A DNA stretch of 64,000 bases from assembly GCF_001592735.1 (NCBI RefSeq), contig NZ_LUKE01000003.1, positions 1-64,000 of the forward strand, read 5' to 3'. The position numbers were made by a program, and so were the translations under genes. The number at the start of each line of letters is the position of its first letter. The stretch's first letter is position 1. A model generated the notes under the pieces. It was given only the letters and a program-made list of their open reading frames with translations, had not been told where the DNA came from and ran no database searches. Source of the stretch: Bdellovibrio bacteriovorus. Lineage in GTDB: Bacteria; Bdellovibrionota; Bdellovibrionia; Bdellovibrionales; Bdellovibrionaceae. Shown here piece after piece: positions 44,211-53,814 of this stretch.

Positions 44211-44629
44211 GGGAGAAGATAAGAGCGTTCTTCGGGGGTCGGAATGCGACATGTTTCTTCTTTGCCAAACCACGCGTAGCGGTTTTTAGCGACAAATCCG
44301 TACATCGCATCGCGAAGAAATCGCGGAATGATCCATCCGAGATTTAATAATTTGTAAGGGCCACCTAGTTTCGTGAGGATCTTTATAACTGCCGAAGATT
44401 TGCGATAGGGGATTCCTGCCTCAAAGTAGATCACTGTTTCTAGACTGTTTCGATCCTGGTCGTTTAAAAGAGCTTTGGCGGTTTCACCTTGAAAGGGGGC
44501 GAACTGAAAAACGTGAGATTTGTCTAAGCTCACGACGGTATCGACGAAAGAATTGCACAAGTGACAGACTCCATCAAAAAAGATGATTCTTCTGTTTTTT
44601 AAATCTGTCTGGCTGTTCGTATTTCCCAT
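44207..44629 (-). CDS. DCC1/DUF393-like thiol-disulfide protein
   Basis: 140 residues with the family motif FFDGVCHLCNSFVDTVVSLD (DxxCxxC) near the N-terminus and FAPFQGETAKALL. Such proteins have a thioredoxin-like fold with a CxxC active site; the substrate is unknown. It converges on the Nudix gene with a 4-base overlap and has a divergent LON-domain gene upstream. Confidence 0.9.
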   Translation of the reverse strand: MGNTNSQTDLKNRRIIFFDGVCHLCNSFVDTVVSLDKSHVFQFAPFQGETAKALLNDQDRNSLETVIYFEAGIPYRKSSAVIKILTKLGGPYKLLNLGWIIPRFLRDAMYGFVAKNRYAWFGKEETCRIPTPEERSYLLP

Positions 44630-44651
44630 GGCGTTTTTCCTAGGCTGTCTT

Positions 44652-44657
44652 TATAAT
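44652..44657 (+). promoter_or_regulatory. -10 box for a possible leaderless transcript
   Basis: Perfect TATAAT ends 6 bases before the ATG at 44664. The expected start of transcription falls at or next to the ATG, and no ribosome-binding site exists. The -35 is poor. Confidence 0.5.
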
Positions 44658-44663
44658 CTTAGT

Positions 44664-45281
44664 ATGGAAGTTTTTCTTTTTCCACTGGTGAACGTCACAT
44701 TATTTCCTAGAACGACGAAGCCCCTCAACATATTTGAGCCGCGTTATTTAGCTATGATCAAAGAGGCCGCGGCCAAAAATATTCCAGTGGCATTAGGGTA
44801 CATCGAAGATCCCGGGAAAGTGACATCCGTAAAACCCGGAGAGCACGTGCCGTTTGTGCGCGAAATCGCAGGTTATGGAACCGTGCAAATCATCGAAGAA
44901 AGGCTGAACGGAACTTTGCTGGTCTTCTTGCAAGGCCAAGGCAAGGTGCGCTTAGGGAAGGTTTTAGAAAGCGGAACTCCCTATATTGTTTGTGAAGGTC
45001 AGATCTTGCCGGAAAAAACCGTTTTGGATCATTCGGCCGAGTTGGAGTTAACATCGCTTTATAAAATCTTATCGCGTTGGGTGTACACCCACATTCACGA
45101 TCCTAGTCAGCGGGATATGTTTATGCGCCACCTCAACTTGCCCGAAGAGATCGTCGGCAGTTTTGCGTCTTATTTGGTGCGAGACTATGATTTGCAGCAA
45201 ATGGTTTTGGAATACGATGATTTGAATGAAAAAATCCGCTTCCTACATCGTTTGATGGAATCAAATGAACTGACGACCTAA
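44664..45281 (+). CDS. LON substrate-binding-domain protein (no ATPase)
   Basis: 205 residues from the ATG at 44664; the frame continues upstream to 44583 but the MEVFLFPLVNVTLFP start matches the family. The whole protein is the N-terminal domain of Lon (LPLNIFEPRYLAMI-like, GTVQIIEERLNGTLLVFLQGQGKV). No AAA+ or protease part is present, as usual for this group. Its role is unknown. It converges with ctaA over a CTAA tetranucleotide. Confidence 0.88.
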   Translation: MEVFLFPLVNVTLFPRTTKPLNIFEPRYLAMIKEAAAKNIPVALGYIEDPGKVTSVKPGEHVPFVREIAGYGTVQIIEERLNGTLLVFLQGQGKVRLGKVLESGTPYIVCEGQILPEKTVLDHSAELELTSLYKILSRWVYTHIHDPSQRDMFMRHLNLPEEIVGSFASYLVRDYDLQQMVLEYDDLNEKIRFLHRLMESNELTT

Positions 45282-46204
45282 GTCGCTAGTTTTTCTAAAC
45301 GCACTTCGTGAGTGCGCACAAAGTACACCCATTGTAAAAGCACCACCCAAATGGTGTGGGCCAAAGCCAAGTGCGCAATTTTCATCCACACCGGGGCGTG
45401 CAAAAGCAAAGTCAGGACGCCAAAAATAAGACCCGTGATCAGGCATAAGCTCATCTGATAAGAGCGCCGCTCAATCAAAATGGATTCTGAAGTCTGCGCT
45501 TTAAGCCAGAAAAATAAGGCAAGTCCGCCACCGAAGGTGATCGCCAATATCGGATGCGCCACTCGTAGGCGAACAAGATAATGAGAGTCACTAGAAAAAT
45601 CATCGGCCAAGGCGGAGAGCCAATCTGCCGTGGGAAAGAGTTGATTGGAGAGTGAAGCCCAAGCTCCGGTCACTCCTAGGGCCACGATAATCCAGGGGAG
45701 CCATCGGTATTTTTTATCAGCGGGTGTGGGCTTAGGAAGGGCGGTGTCGGCTAAAGCGGACGCCATGGCCAGAGCGACAACTCCCGTCAGCATAAAAGAG
45801 TTGAGCTGATGTAAAGCCATGATGAAAGCACGGTAAGGAGTGTCGTTGTCTGTCACGAGGCCAAACAAAACAAGTTTTGCGCCGAGCAAGGCTTCCGAGA
45901 TCATAAAGAATAAAGTGGCTAAAGCCATCTTGCGTGCAAAATGTCCTTGGGGATAAATCTTTCGCGCCGCCCACCAAAAATAAATCACGACAAAGCCATA
46001 AATTCCCGACATCAGGCGATGACCGTATTCCACCCAGGTTTTTCCGCGCTGTGCTTCGGGAATCAATTGGCCGTGACAAAGCGGCCAGGTGTCGCCACAA
46101 CCATCGCCCGAATGGGAAATACGCACCCAAGCCCCCCAAAGGATCACTAAAATCGTGTAAACGAGAAGGCTAAATGCAAGTTTCTTGTATTGAGGCTTGG
46201 TCAT
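45278..46204 (-). CDS. ctaA: Heme A synthase, COX15/CtaA family
   Basis: 308 residues with eight membrane spans. Features: WGAWVRISHSGDGCGDTWPLCHGQ with the conserved Cys pair, heme ligand His in WVEYGHRLMSG, and HQLNSFM and AHPILAITFGG later. It converts heme O to heme A for cytochrome c oxidase. No ctaB or cox gene is next to it in the window. Confidence 0.93.
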   Translation of the reverse strand: MTKPQYKKLAFSLLVYTILVILWGAWVRISHSGDGCGDTWPLCHGQLIPEAQRGKTWVEYGHRLMSGIYGFVVIYFWWAARKIYPQGHFARKMALATLFFMISEALLGAKLVLFGLVTDNDTPYRAFIMALHQLNSFMLTGVVALAMASALADTALPKPTPADKKYRWLPWIIVALGVTGAWASLSNQLFPTADWLSALADDFSSDSHYLVRLRVAHPILAITFGGGLALFFWLKAQTSESILIERRSYQMSLCLITGLIFGVLTLLLHAPVWMKIAHLALAHTIWVVLLQWVYFVRTHEVRLEKLAT

Positions 46205-46262
46205 AGGAATATTTGGGTATCACGCCTTGAAAATGCGGTCAACCCGCGGTTAAATAACAGGC

Positions 46263-47204
46263 ATGTCAGACAAACACGCCCACCATCATCATTCTCACGC
46301 CGACGGAAAACATCACCACCATCATCACCATTCTCATGGTGCGGCTCTAGGGAATATGACGTGGGCCTTTGCGCTGAATTTGTCGTTTTCAATTATCGAA
46401 CTGGTGGGTGGAATTTTAACGAACTCGGTGGCGATCTTAAGTGATGCCCTTCATGATTTCGGTGACGCAGTAGCTATGCTTTTAGCTATTGGTTTAGAGA
46501 AGTTTTCGCATAAAAAAAGCGACCATCATTTTTCCTATGGCTATCGCCGCTTTTCAACTTTAGGAGCGGTTATCACCGGGGGCATTTTAATTGTCGGATC
46601 TATCATGATTCTGATTGAAGCCGTGCCTCGCTTAATAAATCCGCAACAACCTCATGCCGATGGGATGATCGCGTTAGCCGTTTTAGGTCTTACGGTGAAC
46701 GGGTACGCCGCTTATCGCGTGTCCAAAGGTGAAAGCCTGAATGAGAAAATGCTGATGTGGCATATGATCGAAGATGTTCTGGGCTGGGCCATGGTTTTTG
46801 TGGGGGCCATCGTGATGAAATTCTTTGATCTGCCACAATTAGATGCAGGTATGGCGATCGCTTTGGCTTTGTGGATTATGTACAATGTCTTTCGCAATCT
46901 TCGTGAAGCGGTGGATGTGTTTTTAATGGCGACACCCGCCAATGCCAGCGTGGCCGATGTGGAGGAGTTGATAAAAAAAATCCCCGGGGTCAAAGCCATC
47001 CATCACAGTCACTTGTGGTCGCTAGATGGACAAAGTCATATCTTCACCGCTCATGTGGTGCTGGCCGCGGAAAGTTCTTTTGAGGATGTTTTGCAGGTGA
47101 AAGCGGACATAAAAAAGAAGGTTTCAAGCTTAGGCATTATCGAAGCGACAATTGAAACGGAGCTTTTGGGAATGGAATGCATAGATCCCGAGCACTCTTC
47201 CTAA
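46263..47204 (+). CDS. Cation diffusion facilitator (CDF) transporter
   Basis: 313 residues. The first 29 residues are unusually His-rich (two runs, DKHAHHHHSHADGKHHHHHH type), then six membrane spans with SVAILSDALHDFGDAVAM (HxxxD site) and a C-terminal metal-binding-like domain (VKAIHHSHLWSLDG). Probably exports Zn, Co or Cd (CzcD-type). Close to no metal regulator gene. Confidence 0.92.
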   Translation: MSDKHAHHHHSHADGKHHHHHHHSHGAALGNMTWAFALNLSFSIIELVGGILTNSVAILSDALHDFGDAVAMLLAIGLEKFSHKKSDHHFSYGYRRFSTLGAVITGGILIVGSIMILIEAVPRLINPQQPHADGMIALAVLGLTVNGYAAYRVSKGESLNEKMLMWHMIEDVLGWAMVFVGAIVMKFFDLPQLDAGMAIALALWIMYNVFRNLREAVDVFLMATPANASVADVEELIKKIPGVKAIHHSHLWSLDGQSHIFTAHVVLAAESSFEDVLQVKADIKKKVSSLGIIEATIETELLGMECIDPEHSS

Positions 47205-47347
47205 TCATTCTTTAAGATATTGTAACGATACAAGATTTGTTCTGCAGGGGTCTTTTTTAACTTTCACTTTGTCATCAATATGGTTTAATCCTGATTTATT
47301 CGCGAAACACAAGTTTTGCGTCTTATCTCTGTATGGGGTTCAGGATC

Positions 47348-50300
47348 ATGGAAATCAAAAAGCAGTACAAACCGCTCATCGCCTTGGGTTTAGTTCTAAG
47401 TTTATTGGCCATCAAGGTGTGGTTTCTACGATCCAGTTTTCAAGCCGTCGAAGAACAGCAAAATTGGGTCAGCCACACTGTCAAAGTACAAAACGAGTTG
47501 GAGTTGGCGATCTCCTCTTGCAAGGACGCCCAAACGGGAATTCGTGGGTTTCTTTTAACAAAAAATCAAAATCATATCGCGCTTTATGAACAGGGCACAA
47601 GTCAGGCCCTTTATCATATTGACCGAGTCATTGATCTTTCTAAAGACAACCCCTCTCAACAAGATGCCGCGCGCTCGGTGGAACAAAGTTTTAAACGCTA
47701 TTTTGAAAAACTAGAGGTCCTTAAAAAACTCCGGTCGTTGGGCGACGGAGCCGCATTGAATTTGGCTTTGAGTGAAACCCAAGGCGTGATGGATGTCATT
47801 CGCCGGCAGGTCAACGAGATGATCGATAAAGAGCAAGTCTTGCTGGATCAACGCATGGATGCCGCTGCCAATCAAAAACAATATTTTTATTGGACACTGT
47901 ATGCCTCCAATATTTTTCTGGCGACGGTTTTAGCGGCGGCCTTCTTTCAAATATCGACAAATATGTTGCGAGCCACGAAAGAGGCTGAAAAGAAAGAGAT
48001 CGAAAATCATCGCAAATCTATTTTGTCTTCTATGGCCCAAGCCGTGGCGGAAGATCACTCGCCGGAAACGGCGGGTGAAGCCATTCTTAAGGAGCTAGAA
48101 CGCTTTTTTGGTATCGTGGCCGGCAAGGTCTACGTGATCGAAGGGGCGCAGCTTGCAGAGGTCGCCAGTCATGGAGCGAGCAACACAGAGTCGCAAAAAT
48201 GGGATCGTCATAAAGGTCTATTGGGTTCGGCGCTAGAAAAATCTCATTTGACCCAATTAAGTGATGTTCCTGCCAATTACTGGAAGATTTCTTCAGGGCT
48301 TGGAGAGATGCCGCCGAAAGCTTTGGTTCTTGTGCCGTTTTCATTTCAAGAAAAGAAAATGGGTATTGTCGAGATGGCGGTGAAAGAGTTTTTTACCGCA
48401 GAACAAATTGAAACAGTTCAGTCTTTGACCGAGACCATGGGGGTCGGTATGAGCTCGGCTCTTTCCAAAAAACAGCTGGAAGCCTTGCTTGATAAGACGC
48501 AACAGCAATCCGCCGAGCTCCAAGCCCAACAAGAAGAGTTGCGGGCGTCCAATGAAGAGTTGGAGCAGCAAGCACGCGCTTTGGAAAGTCAGCAACAGGC
48601 TTTAAATATCAAGAATAAAGAACTAGAAAGCACTCAGTCCCAATTAGAATTGCGCGCTCAGGATTTGGAAAGATCCACTCAATATAAATCCGAATTTTTG
48701 GCGAAAATGTCACATGAGCTGCGCACGCCGCTGAATGGGCTTTTGATTTTGTCGACGTTGTTGGTGGAAAACAAAGAAAAAAACCTCAACGATCAGCAAA
48801 AACAATTTGCCCAGTCCATTAATAATGCCGGCAATGATTTATTAATGCTGATTAACGATATCTTAGATTTATCAAAAATCGAGGCTCGAAAATTAAGCTT
48901 GAAGGCCGAGGATTTCCTTTTAGGAGAAATGCTTGATTCCATGAAGTTAATGTTTGAGCCTCAGACCAAGGCGAAAAACCTGGACTTGGTCATCGATGTT
49001 TCAAGTGCCGATAGAAATCTCAATCTGCACACCGATCGTCAAAGGCTTGAGCAGATTTTACGAAATTTCCTTTCCAATGCTCTTAAATTCACCCATGAAG
49101 GCTCCATCACGCTTCGCGCGGTTTCTGTGGACCGGGGACAAGGTGTCGATATCTTTGTTGTCGATACCGGTATTGGTATCCCGGCGGAAAAACAACAATT
49201 GATCTTTGAGGCTTTCGAACAAGCCGATAGCTCTGTAAGCCGTCAATATGGGGGAACGGGCTTAGGCCTCACAATCTCTAGGGAGCTTGCTACGTTGTTG
49301 GGAGGTTCCATCAAATTGACCAGCCAGCACCAAAAAGGAAGTTCTTTCTCGATTCACATTCCGATCATTTTACCGTCCTCTCAAGGCGATGGTCCCGCTC
49401 CCTTAATGGTCCCAGATCGCGCCGTGAAGCCGCGACAAATGCCAGAGCCAGACATCGCCAAAAAGGACGAGAATGCCACATTGATAAAAAAACAAGCCCA
49501 AGAGGCGATCAAAGATGTGGGCGATGAAAAAACTATTCTGGTTGTGGAAGATGATGATGCTTTCCGCACCTCGGTGGTGGAAGCCATTAAGTCTTATGGC
49601 TTTAAGCCGATTCAAGCCGCCGATGGAGAGGTCGCTCTGGCCATTCTAAAAATCCATGTTCCGTCCGCGATTCTTTTGGATATCAAACTGCCGGGAATCA
49701 GTGGATTGGGTATTTTAGAGATGATCAAGCAAATGCCTCATCTGCGGCACATCCCGGTCCATATGATCTCGGGTCTAGAGTATCAGCAAAATGCGTTGCG
49801 CATGGGGGCTTTGGGTTATCTGACAAAACCGGTGACTATTGATAAAGTCCGCTCGGCCATCGAACGCATTGAAAGTTTAATCTCTTCGCGGGTGCGAAAA
49901 GTTCTTTTGATCGAAGACGATAAGACGCAAAGCTTGGCGGTGTCCGAATTGATTTCCGCGGATGACATTGAAGTTGTTCCCGCAAAAACAGGCAAAGAAG
50001 CCGTGGACCTCATTCAACAATCTGTTTTTGATTGTATCATCCTGGATTTGGTACTGCCGGATCTTTCGGGGTTTGATCTTTTGGAAGCTCTTTCTAAACT
50101 TGAGATTTCTTTGCCTCCGATTGTGATCTACACCGGTAAAGATCTGACTTCCCAGGAAGAATCTTATCTTCGTAAGTTCTCTGAAAGTATTATCATCAAG
50201 GGAGTGCGTTCGCCGGAAAGATTGCTGGATGAAGTCAGCTTGTTCTTGCATCGGGTGGAGTCTTTGTTGCCGGCGGCCACGCGCGAACTTTTAACTCAGC

Positions 50301-50716
50301 TGCGTTCTCAAGAGAAAGCCTTTGAAGGGAAAACTGTTTTAATTGCGGATGATGATATTCGTAATATTTTTGCTTTGACCAGTGCCCTTGAGTCAAAAGG
50401 GCTGAAAGTTGAAATCGCCCGAGATGGCGTCGAAGCTTTAAGTGTCTTGGATAAAAAGCCCCATATCGATGTCGTGCTGATGGATATCATGATGCCTAAA
50501 ATGGATGGCTTCGAAGCGATGCGCCAGATCCGTAAAAATCCTCTGCCGCGGATTAATAAGATTCCGATCATTGCGGTGACCGCGAAGGCGATGAAAGAAG
50601 ATCATGAAAAATGCATCGAGGCGGGGGCTAATGACTATCTGCCGAAGCCGATCAATTTAGATAATCTTTCCACGATCTTGAAGGTGTGGTTGGCGCCGAA
50701 AGGACTTTTTGATTGA
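47348..50716 (+). CDS. Large hybrid sensor histidine kinase (CHASE3-GAF-HisKA-HATPase-3xREC)
   Basis: 1122 residues from the ATG at 47348 (AGGA upstream). Order: membrane span, CHASE3-like periplasmic helix region (about 30-175; CKDAQTGIRGFLL), second span, GAF-like domain (about 220-365), coiled coil (about 375-445), HisKA with His456 (KMSHELRTP), HATPase (FFSNALKFTHEG-type, DTGIGIPAE, GTGLGLTIS), then three receivers with Asp778, Asp900 and Asp1046. It starts an operon with cheR, cheB and a second hybrid kinase, all overlapping or within a few bases. No output domain is present, so signals pass to partner proteins. Confidence 0.92.
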   Translation: MEIKKQYKPLIALGLVLSLLAIKVWFLRSSFQAVEEQQNWVSHTVKVQNELELAISSCKDAQTGIRGFLLTKNQNHIALYEQGTSQALYHIDRVIDLSKDNPSQQDAARSVEQSFKRYFEKLEVLKKLRSLGDGAALNLALSETQGVMDVIRRQVNEMIDKEQVLLDQRMDAAANQKQYFYWTLYASNIFLATVLAAAFFQISTNMLRATKEAEKKEIENHRKSILSSMAQAVAEDHSPETAGEAILKELERFFGIVAGKVYVIEGAQLAEVASHGASNTESQKWDRHKGLLGSALEKSHLTQLSDVPANYWKISSGLGEMPPKALVLVPFSFQEKKMGIVEMAVKEFFTAEQIETVQSLTETMGVGMSSALSKKQLEALLDKTQQQSAELQAQQEELRASNEELEQQARALESQQQALNIKNKELESTQSQLELRAQDLERSTQYKSEFLAKMSHELRTPLNGLLILSTLLVENKEKNLNDQQKQFAQSINNAGNDLLMLINDILDLSKIEARKLSLKAEDFLLGEMLDSMKLMFEPQTKAKNLDLVIDVSSADRNLNLHTDRQRLEQILRNFLSNALKFTHEGSITLRAVSVDRGQGVDIFVVDTGIGIPAEKQQLIFEAFEQADSSVSRQYGGTGLGLTISRELATLLGGSIKLTSQHQKGSSFSIHIPIILPSSQGDGPAPLMVPDRAVKPRQMPEPDIAKKDENATLIKKQAQEAIKDVGDEKTILVVEDDDAFRTSVVEAIKSYGFKPIQAADGEVALAILKIHVPSAILLDIKLPGISGLGILEMIKQMPHLRHIPVHMISGLEYQQNALRMGALGYLTKPVTIDKVRSAIERIESLISSRVRKVLLIEDDKTQSLAVSELISADDIEVVPAKTGKEAVDLIQQSVFDCIILDLVLPDLSGFDLLEALSKLEISLPPIVIYTGKDLTSQEESYLRKFSESIIIKGVRSPERLLDEVSLFLHRVESLLPAATRELLTQLRSQEKAFEGKTVLIADDDIRNIFALTSALESKGLKVEIARDGVEALSVLDKKPHIDVVLMDIMMPKMDGFEAMRQIRKNPLPRINKIPIIAVTAKAMKEDHEKCIEAGANDYLPKPINLDNLSTILKVWLAPKGLFD

Positions 50717-51543
50717 TCCCTATTGATCCCGTCGAAAGACATCTTTTCTTTGAAGGAATTTTGATCAAGTATGGCTATGATTTTCGCCAATACGCCGAAG
50801 CGTCTTTGGATCGACGTTTGGCCTACATTCTCGGAAAAAAAGGCTCCACCTCATTGTTGGACCTTTTAAAGGACGTTCTGGGAAAGCCCGAAGAGTTTCG
50901 CAGCATCTTAAGTCAATTGACCATCAACACCACCGAGTTTTTTCGGGATCCTCATTTTTTTAAAACCTTGCGCGAAACGGTCATTCCCATTCTTAAAACA
51001 TATCCGCACATTGTGATTTGGAGTGCGGGGTGCAGTACGGGGGAAGAGGTTTTAAGTCTCGCGATCCTGTTGCAAGAAGAAAATCTTTTGAAGCGCACGA
51101 CCATCTATGCCACGGACATCAATCAAAACGTTTTAAAAACCGCCAAAGAGGGGATTTACGAGGCCAGCTGTATCCCGCTCTTTAACAAAAACTATTCAAT
51201 GGCGGGAGGCTCTAAGGCTCCTTCGGATTATTATTCCGCCGATTATGGTTTGGTCCGTTTCAACCGAGATCTTTTAGAAAACGTGGTTTTTTCAGAGCAT
51301 AATTTAGCCACGGACTCGGCCTTTGTGGAATGCCAACTTATTCTATGCCGAAATGTTTTTATTTATTTTTCTCGTGAGTTGCAGAACCGGGCTTTGGAGC
51401 TTTTTTGTCAGTCGCTGGCTCACAAAGGGTTTTTAGCGATCGGCCCGAAAGAAACGTTAAGATTTTCGCCCAAAGCGAACTCGTTTTCCTCGGTGCATGA
51501 GGGAAGCAATATCTTTTCGTTCAATGAGCGTTTCAAAAAATAA
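50713..51543 (+). CDS. CheR-type methyltransferase
   Basis: 276 residues from a TTG that overlaps the kinase stop (TTGA). The N-terminal CheR helical domain is followed by a SAM-binding fold: WSAGCSTGEEVLSLAI, TDINQNVLKTAKEGIYEA and LILCRNVFIYF, normal for CheR. It would methylate glutamate residues. No chemoreceptor, CheA or CheW gene is in the window, so the target is probably something other than a classic MCP here. Confidence 0.93.
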   Translation: MIPIDPVERHLFFEGILIKYGYDFRQYAEASLDRRLAYILGKKGSTSLLDLLKDVLGKPEEFRSILSQLTINTTEFFRDPHFFKTLRETVIPILKTYPHIVIWSAGCSTGEEVLSLAILLQEENLLKRTTIYATDINQNVLKTAKEGIYEASCIPLFNKNYSMAGGSKAPSDYYSADYGLVRFNRDLLENVVFSEHNLATDSAFVECQLILCRNVFIYFSRELQNRALELFCQSLAHKGFLAIGPKETLRFSPKANSFSSVHEGSNIFSFNERFKK

Positions 51544-51565
51544 CGGACTTTAAGGAGTTTGCGTC

Positions 51566-52153
51566 ATGGATCACCCCACTGCAAAATTCAAAGTCCTTTT
51601 ACTGGGGGCCTCGGCCGGGGGGATCGCCGCGATTCAGAAAATTCTGAGCTCTCTCTCAGTGAATTTTTTTGCGCCCATTATTGTCGTTCAGCATCTTCCC
51701 GAAAGCTTTGCGGTGAATCCCTCGTTGGTGTTTAAAATTCCGAAGAACTATTCTATCATGGAAGCCGGGGATAAGGAGTTTATTGAAGCTCGTCATATTT
51801 ACTTAGCCCCGTCTGGATATCATTTGTCTATTGAAAGGGATTCCAGCTTTTCTTTGGCACAGGACGAGCCTTTGCATTATTGTCGCCCCTCCTTGGATGT
51901 TCTGTTTGAATCCGCGGCGCGTTCTTTGGGAGAAAGGTGTGTCGGTGTCTTGCTGACGGGCGCGAATGCGGATGGAGCTTCCGGATTGCGGAGCATTCAA
52001 AAGGCGGGAGGAATGACGATGGTGCAAGATCCCCATGAAGCGGAATCTTCAATGATGCCTCTAGCGGCCTTAGAGCTTTTTCGACCTGATTTTGTGGGAA
52101 CTTTAGAAGACATTTCGCGACGGCTGAACACCTTTCAGTTTGAGGTTGAATGA
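51566..52153 (+). CDS. CheB-type methylesterase domain protein without receiver
   Basis: 195 residues: only the catalytic domain of CheB. Catalytic residues Ser16 (GASAGGI), His43 (VQHLPES) and Asp136 (GANADGASG) are in place. The usual N-terminal receiver is missing, so it is not directly phosphorylated and may be controlled by its neighbours' receivers (inference). It follows cheR by 22 bases. Confidence 0.93.
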   Translation: MDHPTAKFKVLLLGASAGGIAAIQKILSSLSVNFFAPIIVVQHLPESFAVNPSLVFKIPKNYSIMEAGDKEFIEARHIYLAPSGYHLSIERDSSFSLAQDEPLHYCRPSLDVLFESAARSLGERCVGVLLTGANADGASGLRSIQKAGGMTMVQDPHEAESSMMPLAALELFRPDFVGTLEDISRRLNTFQFEVE

Positions 52154-53724
52154 TGGAACAGGTGAATATTCTTTTGGTCGATGATATTCCGGAAAACATC
52201 AATGCGCTTTCAAATTTGATTGCCGCTGACGGGATCACGATTTATTCCGCGACCAATGCCAATGATGCTTTAGAACTTATTTCTCGTCATGATTTCGGCC
52301 TGTTATTGTTGGACGTGCAGATGCCGGGGACAAATGGTTTTGAGCTTGCAAAAATCATTCGCAGTGTGGATCGATACAAGGGACTGCCGATCGTGTTTGT
52401 GACCGCACACCAACCCGATATTGGATTTATTTTCGAGGGTTATCAGACCGGTGCGGTGGATTTACTTTTTAAACCGCTGATTCCTGCGGTGGTTCGCACG
52501 AAGGTGTCACAATTTGTCGAAATTGCGCAGCAAAAAAATCAGCTCAAGCGTCAGGTCGTCGAACTGGAAGTATTAAAGGCGCGCGCGGATATTGCCAATG
52601 CCGCTAAAAGCGCGTTTTTAGCAAATATGAGTCACGAAATCCGAACCCCATTGGGATCTATCATGGGTTTTGCTGAAGTTTGCCAACAAGACGACATCAG
52701 CCTTGAAGAAATGCGCGAGTATTCCAAAGTGATTTATCGCAACACCCAGCAGGTGTTGAAGCTGGTGGACGATATTTTAGATCTGGCTAAAGTGGAAGCC
52801 GGAAAGATCGCGGTGGAGGCCGTTGAATTTTCCTTGAAAGAACTTTTTTCGGATATTGAAAATACTTTTTTACCACAAGCCACGCGCAAAGGTCTGGAGT
52901 TTTCGATTGTAGTGGCCAATCCCTTCCCGGAGTACGTGAAAAGTGATCCCACACGCATTCGTCAGGTTCTTTTAAATGCGATTGGGAACGCCATCAAGTT
53001 TACCTCTCAAGGTTTTGTGCGTTTGACCATTCGATATGCCGAGCCTTTGCTTATCGTTGATATCCAAGACACCGGCACGGGCATCACGCCCGAACAAAGC
53101 AAATCTTTATTTCAGGCATTTCAACAAGCGGAAATATCAACGGCACGTCGCTTTGGCGGCACAGGGTTGGGGCTTTTTTTAAACCGCCAGCTTTGTCAGT
53201 TGTTGGGAGGAGATTACAGCCTCAAATCCAGTGTCGAGGGAGCGGGTTCTGTTTTTCGCGCCACTTTCAGAGTTGATGCGGTCGAAAATGTGAACTCATC
53301 CGTCCATCAGATGACTCAAGACACTTCCGTGTCCGAGGCCGCGGTGAATGCTTCAAGATCTCGTCTTGAGGGCCTTCGTATTTTGGTGGTGGATGATTCC
53401 GAAGACAATCGGGAGTTGATGAGGGTGCTTTTGCAAAATGAAAAAGCTCATCTTGATTTTGCGGCGAATGGGTTTGAGGCCATCGAAAAAGCTGTCAAGG
53501 GTCCTTTCAAAGTTGTTCTTATGGACATTCAAATGCCGCTTCTGGATGGGTATCAAACTTTGGCCAAGCTTCGCGAGGCGGGATTTGCCGGTGTGGTCAT
53601 TGCGCTGACGGCACATGCGATGAGTTCGGAAGTCGATAAGGTGTATGCCGCTGGTTTTGATGGATATTTGTCAAAACCGGTGACCAAAGAACTGATCATT
53701 AAAAAATTGCTTGAAATCACCTAA
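52150..53724 (+). CDS. Soluble hybrid histidine kinase (REC-HisKA-HATPase-REC)
   Basis: 524 residues from an ATG overlapping the cheB stop (ATGA). Receiver with Asp55, HisKA with His162 (ANMSHEIRTP), HATPase (NAIGNAIKFTS, DTGTGITPEQ, GTGLGLFLNRQL) and a second receiver with Asp459. No membrane spans or output domain. It probably relays phosphate with the larger kinase at 47348; the four genes form one operon. Confidence 0.93.
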   Translation: MMEQVNILLVDDIPENINALSNLIAADGITIYSATNANDALELISRHDFGLLLLDVQMPGTNGFELAKIIRSVDRYKGLPIVFVTAHQPDIGFIFEGYQTGAVDLLFKPLIPAVVRTKVSQFVEIAQQKNQLKRQVVELEVLKARADIANAAKSAFLANMSHEIRTPLGSIMGFAEVCQQDDISLEEMREYSKVIYRNTQQVLKLVDDILDLAKVEAGKIAVEAVEFSLKELFSDIENTFLPQATRKGLEFSIVVANPFPEYVKSDPTRIRQVLLNAIGNAIKFTSQGFVRLTIRYAEPLLIVDIQDTGTGITPEQSKSLFQAFQQAEISTARRFGGTGLGLFLNRQLCQLLGGDYSLKSSVEGAGSVFRATFRVDAVENVNSSVHQMTQDTSVSEAAVNASRSRLEGLRILVVDDSEDNRELMRVLLQNEKAHLDFAANGFEAIEKAVKGPFKVVLMDIQMPLLDGYQTLAKLREAGFAGVVIALTAHAMSSEVDKVYAAGFDGYLSKPVTKELIIKKLLEIT

Positions 53725-53814
53725 AACGTCACGGCCAGAAAACAACGAGTCCGGGCCAAATCCGTTGCCAGAAGAATATTTGTTTTCAAAAATAAAGGGC
53801 AAAGGAGAAATTCT

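Noticed and set aside
45732-46139. 135-codon minus frame within ctaA
   Set aside because: Shadow frame rich in Arg and Trp; ctaA motifs are in the other frame.
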